Positions 28,549 through 37,122 of a stretch of 64,000 nucleotides of DNA are shown here, piece by piece. The DNA comes from Halostella salina (GTDB lineage Archaea; Halobacteriota; Halobacteria; Halobacteriales; Natronoarchaeaceae): assembly GCF_003675855.1 (NCBI RefSeq), contig NZ_RCIH01000004.1, forward strand, positions 62,001 to 126,000, given 5' to 3'. The first letter of the stretch is position 1. Each line of letters opens with the position of its first letter. Below the pieces are notes generated by a model, which did not search any database, was not told the origin of the DNA, and saw only the letters and a program-made list of their open reading frames with translations. A program made the translations under genes and the position numbers.

Positions 28549-29760
28549 TCAGTCCTGCTTCAGCGCCTCGACGGCGGCCAGCGGTTCGCCGGTGAGCGCA
28601 CGGAGGTACGCGCCGCCGGCGATCGAGAGGTGGTCGAAGTTCTCGCGGCCCAGGTCGTACAGCTCGACGGTGCGGGAGGTGTCGCCGCCGCCGACCACGG
28701 AGAAGCAGTCGGTCTCGGCGACCGCACGGAGCACCTCGACGGTGCCGTAGCTAAAGCGTTCGTCCTCGAAGACGCCGAGTGCGCCCTTCACGAGGACGGC
28801 CTCGCTCTCCTCGACGTGCGGGACGTACTTTTCGACGGTGTCGTGTCCCACGTCCATGTACGACACCGACTTCTCGTCGATGGCGTCCACGTCGTGCTCC
28901 GCGCGCTCGCCGTCGTCGGCCTCGTAGGCCATGTCAGCGGCCAGCGCGATCCGGTCGCCGTACTCCTCCAGCACGCGCTCGATGGTCTCGGCGTTCTTCT
29001 CGTAGTTCTCGTCGTAGAGGTCCGGGCCGTCCGGCAGGTCGTACCCGACGGGGTAGCCCGCGGCGCGGAGGAACAGCTCGCCGACGACGCCGCCGAGCAG
29101 GAACTGGTCGACCTTCTCGTCTAAGTGCTCCATGGCGGCGATCACGTCCTCGGCCTTCGTGCCGCCGAGCGCCATCGTCACCTTGCCGTCGAACTCGCGG
29201 CGCTCGACGCCCGTGTTGTACTCGTACTCGTCGACCATCACGCGGCCGGCGTAGGCGTCCATGACCTCGGGGAAGCCGACGATGGAGGCGTGGGCGCGGT
29301 GGGCCGCGGAGTAGGCGTCGTTGACGTAGGCGTCGAACGCCGGCGCGAGCGTTTGCACGAAGTCGCTCTCCGCGTGCTCGGCGGGCGAGCGGTCGCCAAG
29401 CTCCTCGTCCTCGAGGAACCGGACGTTCTCCAGCAGGAGCGCCTCGCCGCCCGCGGTGTCCTCGATGGCGGCCAGCGCGTCGTCGCCGTACACGTCGTCG
29501 ACGAACGCCACGTCGCGGTCCAGATGCGAGGCGAGCACCTCGGCGTGGCTCTCCAGCGAGACGAAGGAGTCGCGGCCGGGGCGGCCCTGGTGGGCCATCA
29601 TGACGACCGCGTGGCCGTCGTCGAGCAGCTCCTGGACGGTCTCGGCGTGGCGCTCGAACCGGCGGTTGTCCCGGGCGCGGCCGTCCTCGATTGGGGCGTT
29701 CAGGTCGAGCCGCACCAGCAGTCGCTGCTCGGGGGCGAGGTCGTCGAGAGTCTGAAACAT
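28549..29760 (-). CDS. pgk: Phosphoglycerate kinase
   Basis: A 403-residue glycolytic/gluconeogenic kinase that interconverts 1,3-bisphosphoglycerate and 3-phosphoglycerate with ADP/ATP. The N-terminal RLDLNAPI segment and HQGRPG loop bind phosphoglycerate; the VVGGGDTSRTVEL segment near residue 370 is the nucleotide-side glycine loop. It starts 5 bp after the type I GAPDH stop, so gap and pgk form an operon with consecutive reactions. Confidence 0.97.
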   Translation of the reverse strand: MFQTLDDLAPEQRLLVRLDLNAPIEDGRARDNRRFERHAETVQELLDDGHAVVMMAHQGRPGRDSFVSLESHAEVLASHLDRDVAFVDDVYGDDALAAIEDTAGGEALLLENVRFLEDEELGDRSPAEHAESDFVQTLAPAFDAYVNDAYSAAHRAHASIVGFPEVMDAYAGRVMVDEYEYNTGVERREFDGKVTMALGGTKAEDVIAAMEHLDEKVDQFLLGGVVGELFLRAAGYPVGYDLPDGPDLYDENYEKNAETIERVLEEYGDRIALAADMAYEADDGERAEHDVDAIDEKSVSYMDVGHDTVEKYVPHVEESEAVLVKGALGVFEDERFSYGTVEVLRAVAETDCFSVVGGGDTSRTVELYDLGRENFDHLSIAGGAYLRALTGEPLAAVEALKQD

Positions 29761-29765
29761 GTGTG

Positions 29766-30842
29766 TTAGGCCGAGGGTTCGACCTCGGTGGGCTCCGTCT
29801 CGGCGACGAGACCGGCGACGTCGAGCATGCGGTTGGCGAAGCCGTACTCGTTGTCGTACCAGGCCAGCACCTTGACCAGGCCGTCGTCCTGTTCGACCTC
29901 CATCGTGGACTGGAGGTCGACCATCGAGGAGAAGGGGACGCCGACGATGTCACGCGACACGACCTCGTCCTCGGTGTAGCCGAGCACGCCTTCGAGTTCG
30001 CCGTCGGCGGCGGCCTTGAACGCCTCGTTGACCTCCTCGGCGGAGACGTCCTCCTGCAGGTCGACCGTGAAGTCGGTGATCGAGCCGTCGGGGACGGGGA
30101 CGCGCATCGCCATGCCGTCGAGCTTCCCCTTCAGCTGAGGGAGGACCTCGGTCGTCGCCTGCGCCGCGCCCGTCGAGGTCGGCACGATGTTCTCGGCGGC
30201 GGCGCGGCCGCGGCGGGTCTTGGCCTTCGGCCCGTCGATGAGGTTCTGCGAGCCGGTGTAGGCGTGGACGGTCGTCAGCATGCCTGACTCGATGCCGAAC
30301 TCCTCGTCTAACACCTTGGCGACGGGCGAGATGGAGTTCGTCGTACAGGAGGCGTTCGAGACCACGTCCTCGCCGTCGTACTCGTCGTGGTTGACGCCGT
30401 AGACGATCGTCTTGACCTCCTTCTCGCCTTTCGGCGGGGCGGAGATGACCGCCTTGTCGGCACCGGCCTCGACGTGCTTGTGGGCGTCGTCGTAGTTGCG
30501 GAACAGGCCGGTACATTCGAACGCGACGTCGACGTCGTGCTCGTCCCAGGGGAGTTCGGCCGGGTTCTTCTCAGAGAAGATGGGGATCGTGTGGTCGCCG
30601 ACGGCGAGGTGCCCGCCGTCGAGGGAGACGCCGTCGGTGCTGCCGTGGACGCTGTCGTACTCGAACAGGTACGCCATGTCCTCGGCGTCCATCACGTCGT
30701 TGATCCCGACGACCTCGACGCCCGCCGTGTCCAGCGACGCGCGGAGCACGTTCCGCCCGATGCGACCGAACCCGTTCAGCCCGACGCGGATCGGGTCGGA
30801 CTCGTCCGCCACTGCGCTCGCTGCACCTGAATCTTTACTCAT
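29766..30842 (-). CDS. gapA: Type I glyceraldehyde-3-phosphate dehydrogenase
   Basis: A 358-residue NAD(P)-dependent GAPDH of the bacterial/eukaryotic class. The Rossmann motif is GLNGFGRIGRNVLRA (residues 21-35) and the active-site segment is SNASCTTNS with C166. A 17-residue acidic extension precedes the core. In Haloferax the type I enzyme works in glycolysis, whereas the type II enzyme is gluconeogenic; that assignment is applied here by homology. It is divergent from type II GAPDH at 31137 and leads the operon with pgk. Confidence 0.96.
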   Translation of the reverse strand: MSKDSGAASAVADESDPIRVGLNGFGRIGRNVLRASLDTAGVEVVGINDVMDAEDMAYLFEYDSVHGSTDGVSLDGGHLAVGDHTIPIFSEKNPAELPWDEHDVDVAFECTGLFRNYDDAHKHVEAGADKAVISAPPKGEKEVKTIVYGVNHDEYDGEDVVSNASCTTNSISPVAKVLDEEFGIESGMLTTVHAYTGSQNLIDGPKAKTRRGRAAAENIVPTSTGAAQATTEVLPQLKGKLDGMAMRVPVPDGSITDFTVDLQEDVSAEEVNEAFKAAADGELEGVLGYTEDEVVSRDIVGVPFSSMVDLQSTMEVEQDDGLVKVLAWYDNEYGFANRMLDVAGLVAETEPTEVEPSA

Positions 30843-30870
30843 GTATGAATGATCGCCCTCCCTGGGTAAA

Positions 30871-30885
30871 GTATTTATCCAAAAA
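30871..30885 (-). promoter_or_regulatory. TATA-like box for gapA-pgk
   Basis: Minus-strand text TTTTTGGATAAATAC lies about 30-43 bp before the ATG at 30842, implying a nearly leaderless transcript, as is common in haloarchaea. Confidence 0.55.
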
Positions 30886-31064
30886 GCCGCTCATGTTGAG
30901 AACTATTTAATTTACCGAAAGATAATGGGCTTCATCACAACGTTCGTTCTCCGTGGCCCGTCGCCTGACGGCGCGACAGCCCATAATTATAAAAAATATT
31001 TCATAGTGGTTTGTTCACACAGAACCGTCGGATCGACGTTCCGTTGGTCGATTCTATCTCCAAC

Positions 31065-31080
31065 TACTCGATTTCGAGTT
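31065..31080 (+). promoter_or_regulatory. TrmB-like operator upstream of type II GAPDH
   Basis: The text TACTCGATTTCGAGTT matches the Halobacterium TrmB motif TACT-N7/8-GAGTA except for the final base, and its centre ACTCGA-TT-TCGAGT is a perfect palindrome. It lies 20 bp upstream of the TATA-like element, the position from which TrmB is reported to activate gluconeogenic genes when glucose is absent. Binding is inferred, not shown. Confidence 0.55.
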
Positions 31081-31100
31081 AACATCTATCAATTGAACGC

Positions 31101-31113
31101 GAAAAGGTTATCC
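31101..31113 (+). promoter_or_regulatory. TATA-like box for gapB
   Basis: The text gaaaaggttatcc sits 24-36 bp before the ATG at 31137, consistent with a leaderless or very short-leader transcript. Confidence 0.5.
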
Positions 31114-31136
31114 CGATCAACGTGGGAGAGAGAGAT

Positions 31137-32150
31137 ATGCTCCATGTGGGCATCAACGGCTACGGCACTATCGGCAAGCGCGTCGCGGACGCGGTCCGCG
31201 AGCAGCCCGACATGACGGTCCACGGGGTCGCCAAGACCTCGCCGGACCACGTCGCCGAGAGTGCCGTCGCCGCCGGCTACCCGCTGTACGTGGCCGGCGG
31301 CAGCGGAGTGGGGGAGTTCGAGACCGCGGGGATCGCGGTCGAGGGGACCGTCGACGACATGGTCGCCGAGAGCGACGTGGTCGTCGACGCCACGCCGGGG
31401 GGCGTAGGGGAGCAAAACCGGCCGCTGTACGAGGACCACGACACGCCGGCGCTGTTCCAGGGGGCCGAGGACGCGAGCGTCGCCGAGACCAGCTTCAACG
31501 CCCGAGCAAACTACGCCGAGGCGATCGGCGAGGAGTACGTCCGCGTCGTCTCCTGCAACACGACCGGTCTCTCCCGCCTGCTCGCGCCGCTGTACGAGAC
31601 GTACGGCGTGGAGCGAGCGCGGGCCACGCTGGTCCGGCGTGGCGGCGACCCCGACCAGTACTGTCGGGGACCGATAAACGACATCCTGCCGGACCCGGTC
31701 TCGCTCCCCTCGCACCACGGTCCCGACGTGCAGACGGTGTTTCCGGACCTGTCGATCCACACGGCGGGCCTGAAGGTGCCGGCGACGCTGATGCACGTCC
31801 ACAGCCTGAACATCAGCCTGCAGGGGGACCCCACCACCGAGGCGGTTCGTGACCTGCTGGCCGACGAGGACCGGATCTTCCTGGTGCCGGAGGGGCTCGG
31901 ACTCGACGGGCCCGGGGCGCTGAAGGAGTTCGCCCGCGACGCCGGCCGCCCGCGGGGCGACATCTGGGAGAACTGCGTCTGGGCGGAGTCGATCCACGTC
32001 GAGGACGGCGAGCTGTCGCTGTTCCAGGGGATCCACCAGGAGAGCGACGTGGTCCCGGAGAACGTCGACGCGCTCCGGGCGGTGGCCGAACTGGCCGACG
32101 CCGAGGAGAGCATGGCGACGACGAACGAGACGCTCGGCATGGGGATCTGA
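31137..32150 (+). CDS. gapB: Type II (archaeal) glyceraldehyde-3-phosphate dehydrogenase
   Basis: A 337-residue archaeal-class GAPDH. The dinucleotide loop [16 protein letters not shown] is at residues 5-20 and the catalytic cysteine is C140 in [10 protein letters not shown]. The HAGLKVPAT-like segment ([15 protein letters not shown]) is also typical. In Haloferax this type serves gluconeogenesis. It stands opposite the type I enzyme, so both isoforms share one intergenic control region. ATG 31137 is preferred over an upstream start at 31122 because the conserved N-terminus begins at residue 2. Confidence 0.96.
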   Translation: MLHVGINGYGTIGKRVADAVREQPDMTVHGVAKTSPDHVAESAVAAGYPLYVAGGSGVGEFETAGIAVEGTVDDMVAESDVVVDATPGGVGEQNRPLYEDHDTPALFQGAEDASVAETSFNARANYAEAIGEEYVRVVSCNTTGLSRLLAPLYETYGVERARATLVRRGGDPDQYCRGPINDILPDPVSLPSHHGPDVQTVFPDLSIHTAGLKVPATLMHVHSLNISLQGDPTTEAVRDLLADEDRIFLVPEGLGLDGPGALKEFARDAGRPRGDIWENCVWAESIHVEDGELSLFQGIHQESDVVPENVDALRAVAELADAEESMATTNETLGMGI

Positions 32151-32223
32151 CGCCGCCGGGGCGGACCCCGCCCGCGATGCCGCCGACAGAAGGCTTTTGC
32201 CCGCGCTGACCCTACCCGAGCGT

Positions 32224-32616
32224 ATGCGACGGGACGACCGCGACGAACCCTTCGACGACATTTTCCGGGAGATAGAGCGGATGATGAACGAGATGATGGG
32301 CGCAGACGGGACGGACATGCGGTTCGAGGGATCGGCCGGGTTCGGGAGCGACACCCACGTCGACATCCACGAGACCGACGACGAGGTCCGCGTCGTCGCC
32401 GACCTGCCGGGCGTGGCCAAGGAGGACATCGAACTCCAGTGCGACGGGAAGGTGCTGACGGTCAGCGCGGCCAGCGAGCGCCGGGAGTACGACGAGCGCG
32501 TCTCGCTGCCGACCCGCGTGGACGAGCACTCCGCGTCGGCCACCTACAACAACGGCGTCCTCGAAGTCGTGTTCGAGCGCGCCGCCGACGGCTCCGCCGA
32601 CATCGACGTCAGCTGA
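32224..32616 (+). CDS. Hsp20/alpha-crystallin small heat-shock protein
   Basis: A 130-residue small heat-shock protein. The alpha-crystallin domain starts at about residue 40 (DTHVDIHETDDEVRVVADLP) with the GVAKEDIELQCDGKVLTV strand pair and ends with the NNGVLEVVFER strand, corresponding to the A-x-x-x-n-G-v-L motif. The N-terminus is a short amphipathic helix (FDDIFREIERMMNEMM). It should act as an ATP-independent holdase. It overlaps the convergent ATP-grasp gene by 8 bp at their 3' ends. Confidence 0.95.
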   Translation: MRRDDRDEPFDDIFREIERMMNEMMGADGTDMRFEGSAGFGSDTHVDIHETDDEVRVVADLPGVAKEDIELQCDGKVLTVSAASERREYDERVSLPTRVDEHSASATYNNGVLEVVFERAADGSADIDVS

Positions 32617-33466
32617 GGTCCCGTATCGCGGCCGCCAGCCGGTCGTAGAAGCCCGGCCGGTACTTCGTCGCCGCGTCTATTGTCGGCCGCGCGTTCGTCT
32701 CGTTGACGACCGTCCGCTCCTCGGACACCAGCAGGTCGACGCCGAGAAAGCGGATCCCGAGCGTCGCCGCGGTCTCCGCCGCCAGCTCCCGTAGCTCCGG
32801 CGGGAGGTCGACGCCCTCCGCGACCGCGCCGCGGTGGACGTTGTGTTTCCAGCCGCCGGCGGCCAGTTTCTCGTCGGGCAGGCGGCGCTCGACCGCGCCG
32901 ACGTACTCGCCGTCGACGACCATCGCCCGGTAGTCGGTCGCACCGGTGAGGAACTCCTGCACGAGGAAGGACTTGTCGCCGGTCGCGCGGTAGTCGTGGA
33001 CCAGGTCGAGGTAGTCGACGACGCCGAGGAAGGAGTCCAGGTCGGTCACCTTCGCGACGCCGACGCCGCGCGTCGCGGAGTTGGGTTTCACCACGACGGG
33101 CGGGTCGAACCGCTCATACGCCGCGACCAGTTCGTCCTCGTCGCAGGGGTTCGACACCATCACGGTGTCGGGCACCGGCAGACCAGCGCTGCCGAGTTCG
33201 GCGATCACGCCGCCCTTGTTCCGCGAGGTCAGCACGTCGTCGCGGTCGTTGAGCCACGGCACGTCGAGCAGCGCGTCGACCGCCGCGCCCTCCATCGTCC
33301 GGCCGGGAAAGACGAACCCCGCGTCGACATCCGGCAGGTCCTCGCCGGACAGGTCGATCGCCCGCTCCCGGACCGGGACGTGGACGACCTCGACCCCGCG
33401 CTCCGCGAGTGGGTCGGCCATCCGCTCGAACGTCTCCTCGCGGTTGACCACCGCCAGTCTGCGCAT
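32609..33466 (-). CDS. RimK-like ATP-grasp ligase
   Basis: A 285-residue ATP-grasp protein. The N-terminal domain ends near residue 80 (TSRNKGG), followed by the ATP-grasp core VVVKPNSATRGVGVAKV, the FLVQEFLTGATDYRAMVVDG segment, and the Mg-binding VNETNARPTID near residue 260. These are carboxylate-amine ligases such as RimK or LysX; the acceptor is unknown and no lysine/glutamate carrier gene is nearby. ATG 33466 is used because the longer frame begins in a repeat-rich hairpin region. Confidence 0.88.
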   Translation of the reverse strand: MRRLAVVNREETFERMADPLAERGVEVVHVPVRERAIDLSGEDLPDVDAGFVFPGRTMEGAAVDALLDVPWLNDRDDVLTSRNKGGVIAELGSAGLPVPDTVMVSNPCDEDELVAAYERFDPPVVVKPNSATRGVGVAKVTDLDSFLGVVDYLDLVHDYRATGDKSFLVQEFLTGATDYRAMVVDGEYVGAVERRLPDEKLAAGGWKHNVHRGAVAEGVDLPPELRELAAETAATLGIRFLGVDLLVSEERTVVNETNARPTIDAATKYRPGFYDRLAAAIRDLS

Positions 33467-33551
33467 ACCGCTACCTGCGACTCTCGGAGCAAAAAGCCGC
33501 CGGAAACTGCGGCGGCTGACAGCAGTCAGGCTGTGCGGTAGCAGAAAGTAT

Positions 33552-33647
33552 ACGCCGCCGAAGGCGGCGTTTCCCCGCGAGCGCCGACGGCGCTCGCGGC
33601 CTTTTTCATCGAAGTTTTTGCGCTGAGCGGTGCGCCGCTGGCGCACC
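33552..33647. terminator. Three tandem perfect hairpins downstream of rpl10e
   Basis: Three strong inverted repeats are packed together: 33552-33570 (8-bp stem, loop GAA), 33575-33599 (11-bp stem CCGCGAGCGCC, loop GAC) and 33629-33647 (8-bp stem GGTGCGCC, loop GCT). A CTTTTT run follows the second on the plus strand and T-runs follow on the minus strand too. They probably end the rpl10e transcript (minus strand), but archaeal termination does not normally need hairpins. Confidence 0.5.
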
Positions 33648-33665
33648 CGAAGCGGAAAAAGTTCG

Positions 33666-34196
33666 TTAGGAGACGAGCAGCTCCTCGCCGCGCTCGACGA
33701 CGACGCGGCACGGCGGCGAGATCTTGTTGTAGGCGCGGCGGAACGCCTCCTTGGCCTCGTCGGCGTCCTCGACGGAACACCACACCGTGAACAGGCGCTC
33801 GTTGGTCTGGATCCGGGCGGCCGTGCCGACGACCTTCCCGAACGCCTGGCGCATCCCGTCGGAGACGCGGTCCGCGCCCGCGCCGGTCGCCTGCTTGTTC
33901 TCCCGGATGACGTGGTGGGGGAACTTCCGGAGGATCATCTTGTAGTTCTCCTGACCGACCTCCTTGAGCATGTGGCGGTTGGCCGACAGGCGCGACGCTT
34001 CGAGCGCGCCGTGGCGGAGCTGGCACTCCTCCTCCAGTTCGAGGCTGATCTGGACGGGGTAGTCGTCGGGCTCGGTGTCGACGTTGCCCATCTTGTGCTG
34101 TGCGATCTTCGAGCCGGGGATGCCGGTGATGTACTCGCGTCGGGTGTACGGCGGCTTGCTGATCTCCCGGTACATCGAGGCAGGTTTGTCTGACAT
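33666..34196 (-). CDS. rpl10e: 50S ribosomal protein L10e (L16 family)
   Basis: A 176-residue archaeal L10e/L16, placed near the peptidyl-transferase and tRNA-binding region of the large subunit. It shows [21 protein letters not shown] at the start, [13 protein letters not shown] and the [26 protein letters not shown] region, all highly conserved. ATG 34196 gives [11 protein letters not shown]. It is a single-gene transcript ending in a hairpin-rich region. Confidence 0.97.
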   Translation of the reverse strand: MSDKPASMYREISKPPYTRREYITGIPGSKIAQHKMGNVDTEPDDYPVQISLELEEECQLRHGALEASRLSANRHMLKEVGQENYKMILRKFPHHVIRENKQATGAGADRVSDGMRQAFGKVVGTAARIQTNERLFTVWCSVEDADEAKEAFRRAYNKISPPCRVVVERGEELLVS

Positions 34197-34368
34197 GGTT
34201 ATTACAGGGGACTGAGGCCGACCGCGCGAATAAACCCTTCGAAGCACGGACGGAGACACCGACGAGACGGCCGCTGGCGGCGCGTCGGCTGGGCGGCGTC
34301 GAACGAACGGAAAACGGCGCGGCGGCGTCGGCAGCAACAGGTCGTCGGTCGTGCGGCAGGGCCGGGGC

Positions 34369-34599
34369 TCAGGCCGCGGCGACGGTGTCGCCGCGACGCT
34401 CGACGAAGCCCTGGGACGCCAGCGTGTCGAGGACGCCGAACAGCGTCATCTTCCGGAGGTTGAGCGCCGACTGGACGTCGTCGACGGTGGTCTCGCCGGC
34501 GTCGGAGAGGTAGAGGTAGACGAGTTTGGCGCGCGGCGATTCGAGTTCGGTCGGCAGGGAACGGGTGGTCGACTGCTGGATGGCCTGTTGCGTGCTCAT
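34369..34599 (-). CDS. Small winged-helix DNA-binding protein (MarR/TrmB-like)
   Basis: A 76-residue protein, essentially a single winged-helix domain: [20 protein letters not shown] (helix 1 and turn), [23 protein letters not shown] (helices 2 and 3) and a short wing [10 protein letters not shown]. Small haloarchaeal regulators of this type are common, and some are annotated MarR family. ATG 34599 is chosen over a longer frame containing RRFRRRDN. Confidence 0.82.
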   Translation of the reverse strand: MSTQQAIQQSTTRSLPTELESPRAKLVYLYLSDAGETTVDDVQSALNLRKMTLFGVLDTLASQGFVERRGDTVAAA

Positions 34600-34813
34600 G
34601 TTGTCTCGTCTTCGAAAACGGCGTTCCCACATAAGAATCTATGCTGAATGGAAATAATACACCACAGATTGACCCCATGTCATTATATGTCTCGAAGGAG
34701 GGTACCACACGACCCCACTGTGGAAGGAAATATCATAAATACGATACGGGTTTCCGAGCGTTTCCTCGCCCTGACGCGACGCGCCTTTACGCGACGCTCG
34801 GCTACAGCGAGGT
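34600..34813. promoter_or_regulatory. AT-rich divergent intergenic region
   Basis: About 214 bp between the small winged-helix gene and the divergent hypothetical gene. It is visibly AT-rich (tctatgctgaatggaaataatac, atatcataaatacgatacgg), without a conserved frame. TATA-like words near 34630 (minus direction) and 34737 (plus direction) could serve both genes; I see no clear operator. Confidence 0.4.
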
Positions 34814-35401
34814 ATGCAACCGACGACGAGCGGGACGTTCCGCGTGCTCGCGGGCACCCGCGACGCCGCCGAGTGGGTGTTCCTCGACGTCGACACCGCG
34901 GACCCGACGTACGTCCCGAGGGAAGCGGTCGACGCCGGGGACGACGAACTCCGGCCGGGCTACCGCGTCGACGCCACCGTCGAGTGGGACGACGGCGAAC
35001 CGCAGGCGACGAGCGTCGACGTGCTGGACCGGACGCTGCTGGAGTTCGTCGACGGGACCGACACCGTCTTCGAGGCCGCCGAGGAGACGTGGCGGTCGGC
35101 CCGCGCGGACGGCGCGGCGATGAACGCCGACGTGACCTACGGCACGGACGGCGATGCCAACGGCGTCGTCTACACGTTCGCGGAGCAGCCGGGCGAGCAG
35201 GACCTGTTCACCGAGTTCCGGGACGGCGTCCGGCCGCTCGAACCCCTGCTCGACCGGCTGGCGGAGAACGAGGACCCGCCGTTCGAGGCCTTCGTCATCC
35301 GACCGACGGACGAGCCGTTCCTCATCGTCACCCTCGCCATCGAGAAGGGCGGGCTGTTCGCGGACACCGTCCGCGACACGTACGACTGCCCGCGCGAGTG
35401 A
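34814..35401 (+). CDS. Conserved haloarchaeal protein (DUF6663-like)
   Basis: A 195-residue acidic soluble protein. It begins with TSGTFRVLAGTRDAAEWVFLDV and a C-terminal half TFAEQPGEQDLFTEFRDGVRPLEPLLDRL that looks alpha-helical. I recall this pattern as DUF6663 in haloarchaea; the number is not certain and no function is known. It is followed after 2 bp by a CHY zinc-finger gene, so the pair forms an operon. Confidence 0.75.
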   Translation: MQPTTSGTFRVLAGTRDAAEWVFLDVDTADPTYVPREAVDAGDDELRPGYRVDATVEWDDGEPQATSVDVLDRTLLEFVDGTDTVFEAAEETWRSARADGAAMNADVTYGTDGDANGVVYTFAEQPGEQDLFTEFRDGVRPLEPLLDRLAENEDPPFEAFVIRPTDEPFLIVTLAIEKGGLFADTVRDTYDCPRE

Positions 35402-35403
35402 CG

Positions 35404-35766
35404 ATGGCGGAGGACTCCGACCGGACGACGGTCGACGTGGCCGGCCACGCGGTTCGCGGTGTCGGTGTGGGACCCGAGACCCGCTGCGCCCACTACGACG
35501 GGGCGCGGGACGTGGTGGCGATCCGCTTTGCGTGCTGTGACGCGTACTACCCCTGTTTCCGCTGTCACGCCGCCGTCGCGGACCACGACGCCGAACGGAT
35601 CCCGCGGGCGGCGTTCGACGCCGACGGCGTGCTCTGTGGCGTCTGCGGGAGCGCGCTGTCGGTCCGGACGTTCGTCGAGGGCGACCACGCCTGTCCGGAC
35701 TGCGGCGCGGCGTTCAACCCCGGCTGTGCGAACCACTACGACCGGTACTTCGAGATGGACGGGTAG
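35404..35766 (+). CDS. CHY-type zinc-finger protein
   Basis: A 120-residue protein. The pattern CAHYDGxxD, then CCDxYYPCFRCH, CGVCG and a C-terminal CPDCGAxFNPGCxNHYxxYF is the CHY zinc finger, which binds three zinc ions. In eukaryotes the domain occurs in ubiquitin ligases such as PIRH2; in archaea stand-alone versions have no known role. It starts 2 bp after the preceding gene. Confidence 0.92.
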   Translation: MAEDSDRTTVDVAGHAVRGVGVGPETRCAHYDGARDVVAIRFACCDAYYPCFRCHAAVADHDAERIPRAAFDADGVLCGVCGSALSVRTFVEGDHACPDCGAAFNPGCANHYDRYFEMDG

Positions 35767-35770
35767 CCGG

Positions 35771-36181
35771 TCACTCCTCGGGGTCGAACTCCAGCGACGC
35801 GGAGTTGACGCAGTAGCGCTTGCCGGTCGGCTCCGGGCCGTCGTCGAACACGTGGCCGAGGTGGCCGCCACAGCGGGCACACAGGATCTCGGTGCGCGTC
35901 ATCCCGAGGCTGGTGTCCCGTTCGGTCTCGATCCGGTCGTCGTCGACGGCGTCCCAGAAGCTCGGCCACCCCGAGCCGGAGTCGTACTTCGTCTCCGAGT
36001 CGAACAGCTCGGCCCCGCAGCCGGCACAGGCGTACGTGCCGTCGGCCTTCTGGTTCAGATACTCGCCGCTCCCGCGCGGCTCGGTGTCGCCCTCGCGGAG
36101 CATCCGGTACTCCCGCTCGCTCAGCCGTTCGCGCCACTCGGCCTCGGTCTCCGGCAGGTCGTCGGCGGTGTCCTGTGACAT
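35771..36181 (-). CDS. msrB: Peptide-methionine (R)-S-oxide reductase MsrB
   Basis: A 136-residue MsrB that reduces methionine-R-sulfoxide in proteins. Four zinc cysteines are present (CAGC and CARC), and the catalytic motif GKRYCVNSASLEF near the C-terminus contains the nucleophilic Cys. The GSGWPSFW segment forms the substrate pocket. The partner MsrA is not in the window. It is convergent with the CHY gene. Confidence 0.97.
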   Translation of the reverse strand: MSQDTADDLPETEAEWRERLSEREYRMLREGDTEPRGSGEYLNQKADGTYACAGCGAELFDSETKYDSGSGWPSFWDAVDDDRIETERDTSLGMTRTEILCARCGGHLGHVFDDGPEPTGKRYCVNSASLEFDPEE

Positions 36182-36285
36182 GGGCAGTCGTAGGGGCGCG
36201 AGGGGGATGGGCGTTCCGCCCGGAGGGAGGCGGACGGCGCGAGGCGTCGGAAACGCTTTTGCGGCGCTCGGGCGGATCCTCCCCC

Positions 36286-36885
36286 ATGCCCCCGTCCGAC
36301 GACGCCGTCGACCTGCTCGCCCTCCTCGACGAACTGCGCGTCATCGCGGCGAACGGGCTGGAGTACGCCGACGACCCGTACGACCGGGAGCGCTACGAGC
36401 GCATCGAGGCGCTCGTCGCGGAGTACTACGGCCGGACGCTCGACCTGCCGACCGACGACGTGCGGGAGCGGCTGGCGGACGAACTCGGCCACGTCACCCC
36501 GAAGGTCGGCGCGACGGGCGCGGTGGTCGACGACGAGGCCCGCCTCCTCACGATGCAGCGGCCGGTCGGAGAGTGGTGTCTCCCCGGCGGTCACGCCGAC
36601 CCCGGCGAGGGGCCGGCGGAGACGGTCGTTCGGGAGGTCCGCGAGGAGACCGGACTCGACGTGCGCCCCGTCGAACTCGTCGACGCGTACGAACTGCCGG
36701 CGGGTGCCGGCTACGACCCCCACGGCGCGGTGACGCTGCTCTACCTGTGCGAGCGGGTCGGCGGCGACCTCGAACTCTCACACGAAGGCCTCGATCTGGC
36801 GTGGCAGCGCGTCGACGCGGTCGACGGCTGGTTCTCCGACCACGAGCGCTACGCCCGGGACGCCCTGGCGGCGGCCGTCGGGTGA
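36286..36885 (+). CDS. NUDIX hydrolase with N-terminal helical domain
   Basis: A 199-residue protein. Residues 1-60 form the helical NUDIX_N-like region (LLDELRVIAANGLEYADDPYDRERYERI). The Nudix box GHADPGEGPAETVVREVREETG follows from about residue 100 with the Gx5Ex7REVREE pattern intact, so Mg2+-dependent pyrophosphohydrolase activity is expected. The substrate class (NADH, ADP-ribose, nucleotide) cannot be told. It is divergent from msrB. Confidence 0.92.
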   Translation: MPPSDDAVDLLALLDELRVIAANGLEYADDPYDRERYERIEALVAEYYGRTLDLPTDDVRERLADELGHVTPKVGATGAVVDDEARLLTMQRPVGEWCLPGGHADPGEGPAETVVREVREETGLDVRPVELVDAYELPAGAGYDPHGAVTLLYLCERVGGDLELSHEGLDLAWQRVDAVDGWFSDHERYARDALAAAVG

Positions 36886-37122
36886 GTGCTGGGTCGAGTC
36901 GGGACCGGTCCGGTCGGCCCGGGAGAGGTCACCGACGCTGTCGAGTACCCCCGCACCGTGCCGACGGCGCTGTTCGCGACGGATTCGGCCTTCCTCACCG
37001 GGAGCCGCTGCGGTCGCCGCCGAGAAAGCGCGTTCGGTGCCAGTCCGAAACCCCTGCGTAGTCGCCGTATACCGTCGGTTCGGCCGGGAATAACAATGTA
37101 TCCGCCGTATCAACCGGGTAAT

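Larger units (their letters stand above)
30843..31136. promoter_or_regulatory. AT-rich divergent control region between the two GAPDH genes
   Basis: This 294-bp region is far richer in A/T than the flanking genes (ctatttaatttaccg, then ataattataaaaaatatt) and encodes no plausible protein. It holds a TATA-like element for type I GAPDH on the minus strand (30871-30885), one for type II GAPDH on the plus strand (31101-31113) and a TrmB-like palindrome between. Opposed control of glycolysis and gluconeogenesis is the likely purpose. Confidence 0.7.

Noticed and set aside
31089-32543. 484-codon minus-strand frame opposite gapB and hsp20
   Set aside because: Antisense shadow of two well-supported genes.
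36886-37122. Open-frame extension upstream of the RG-rich exported protein
   Set aside because: It would bury the Tat signal 80 residues inside the protein, and has no conserved text.
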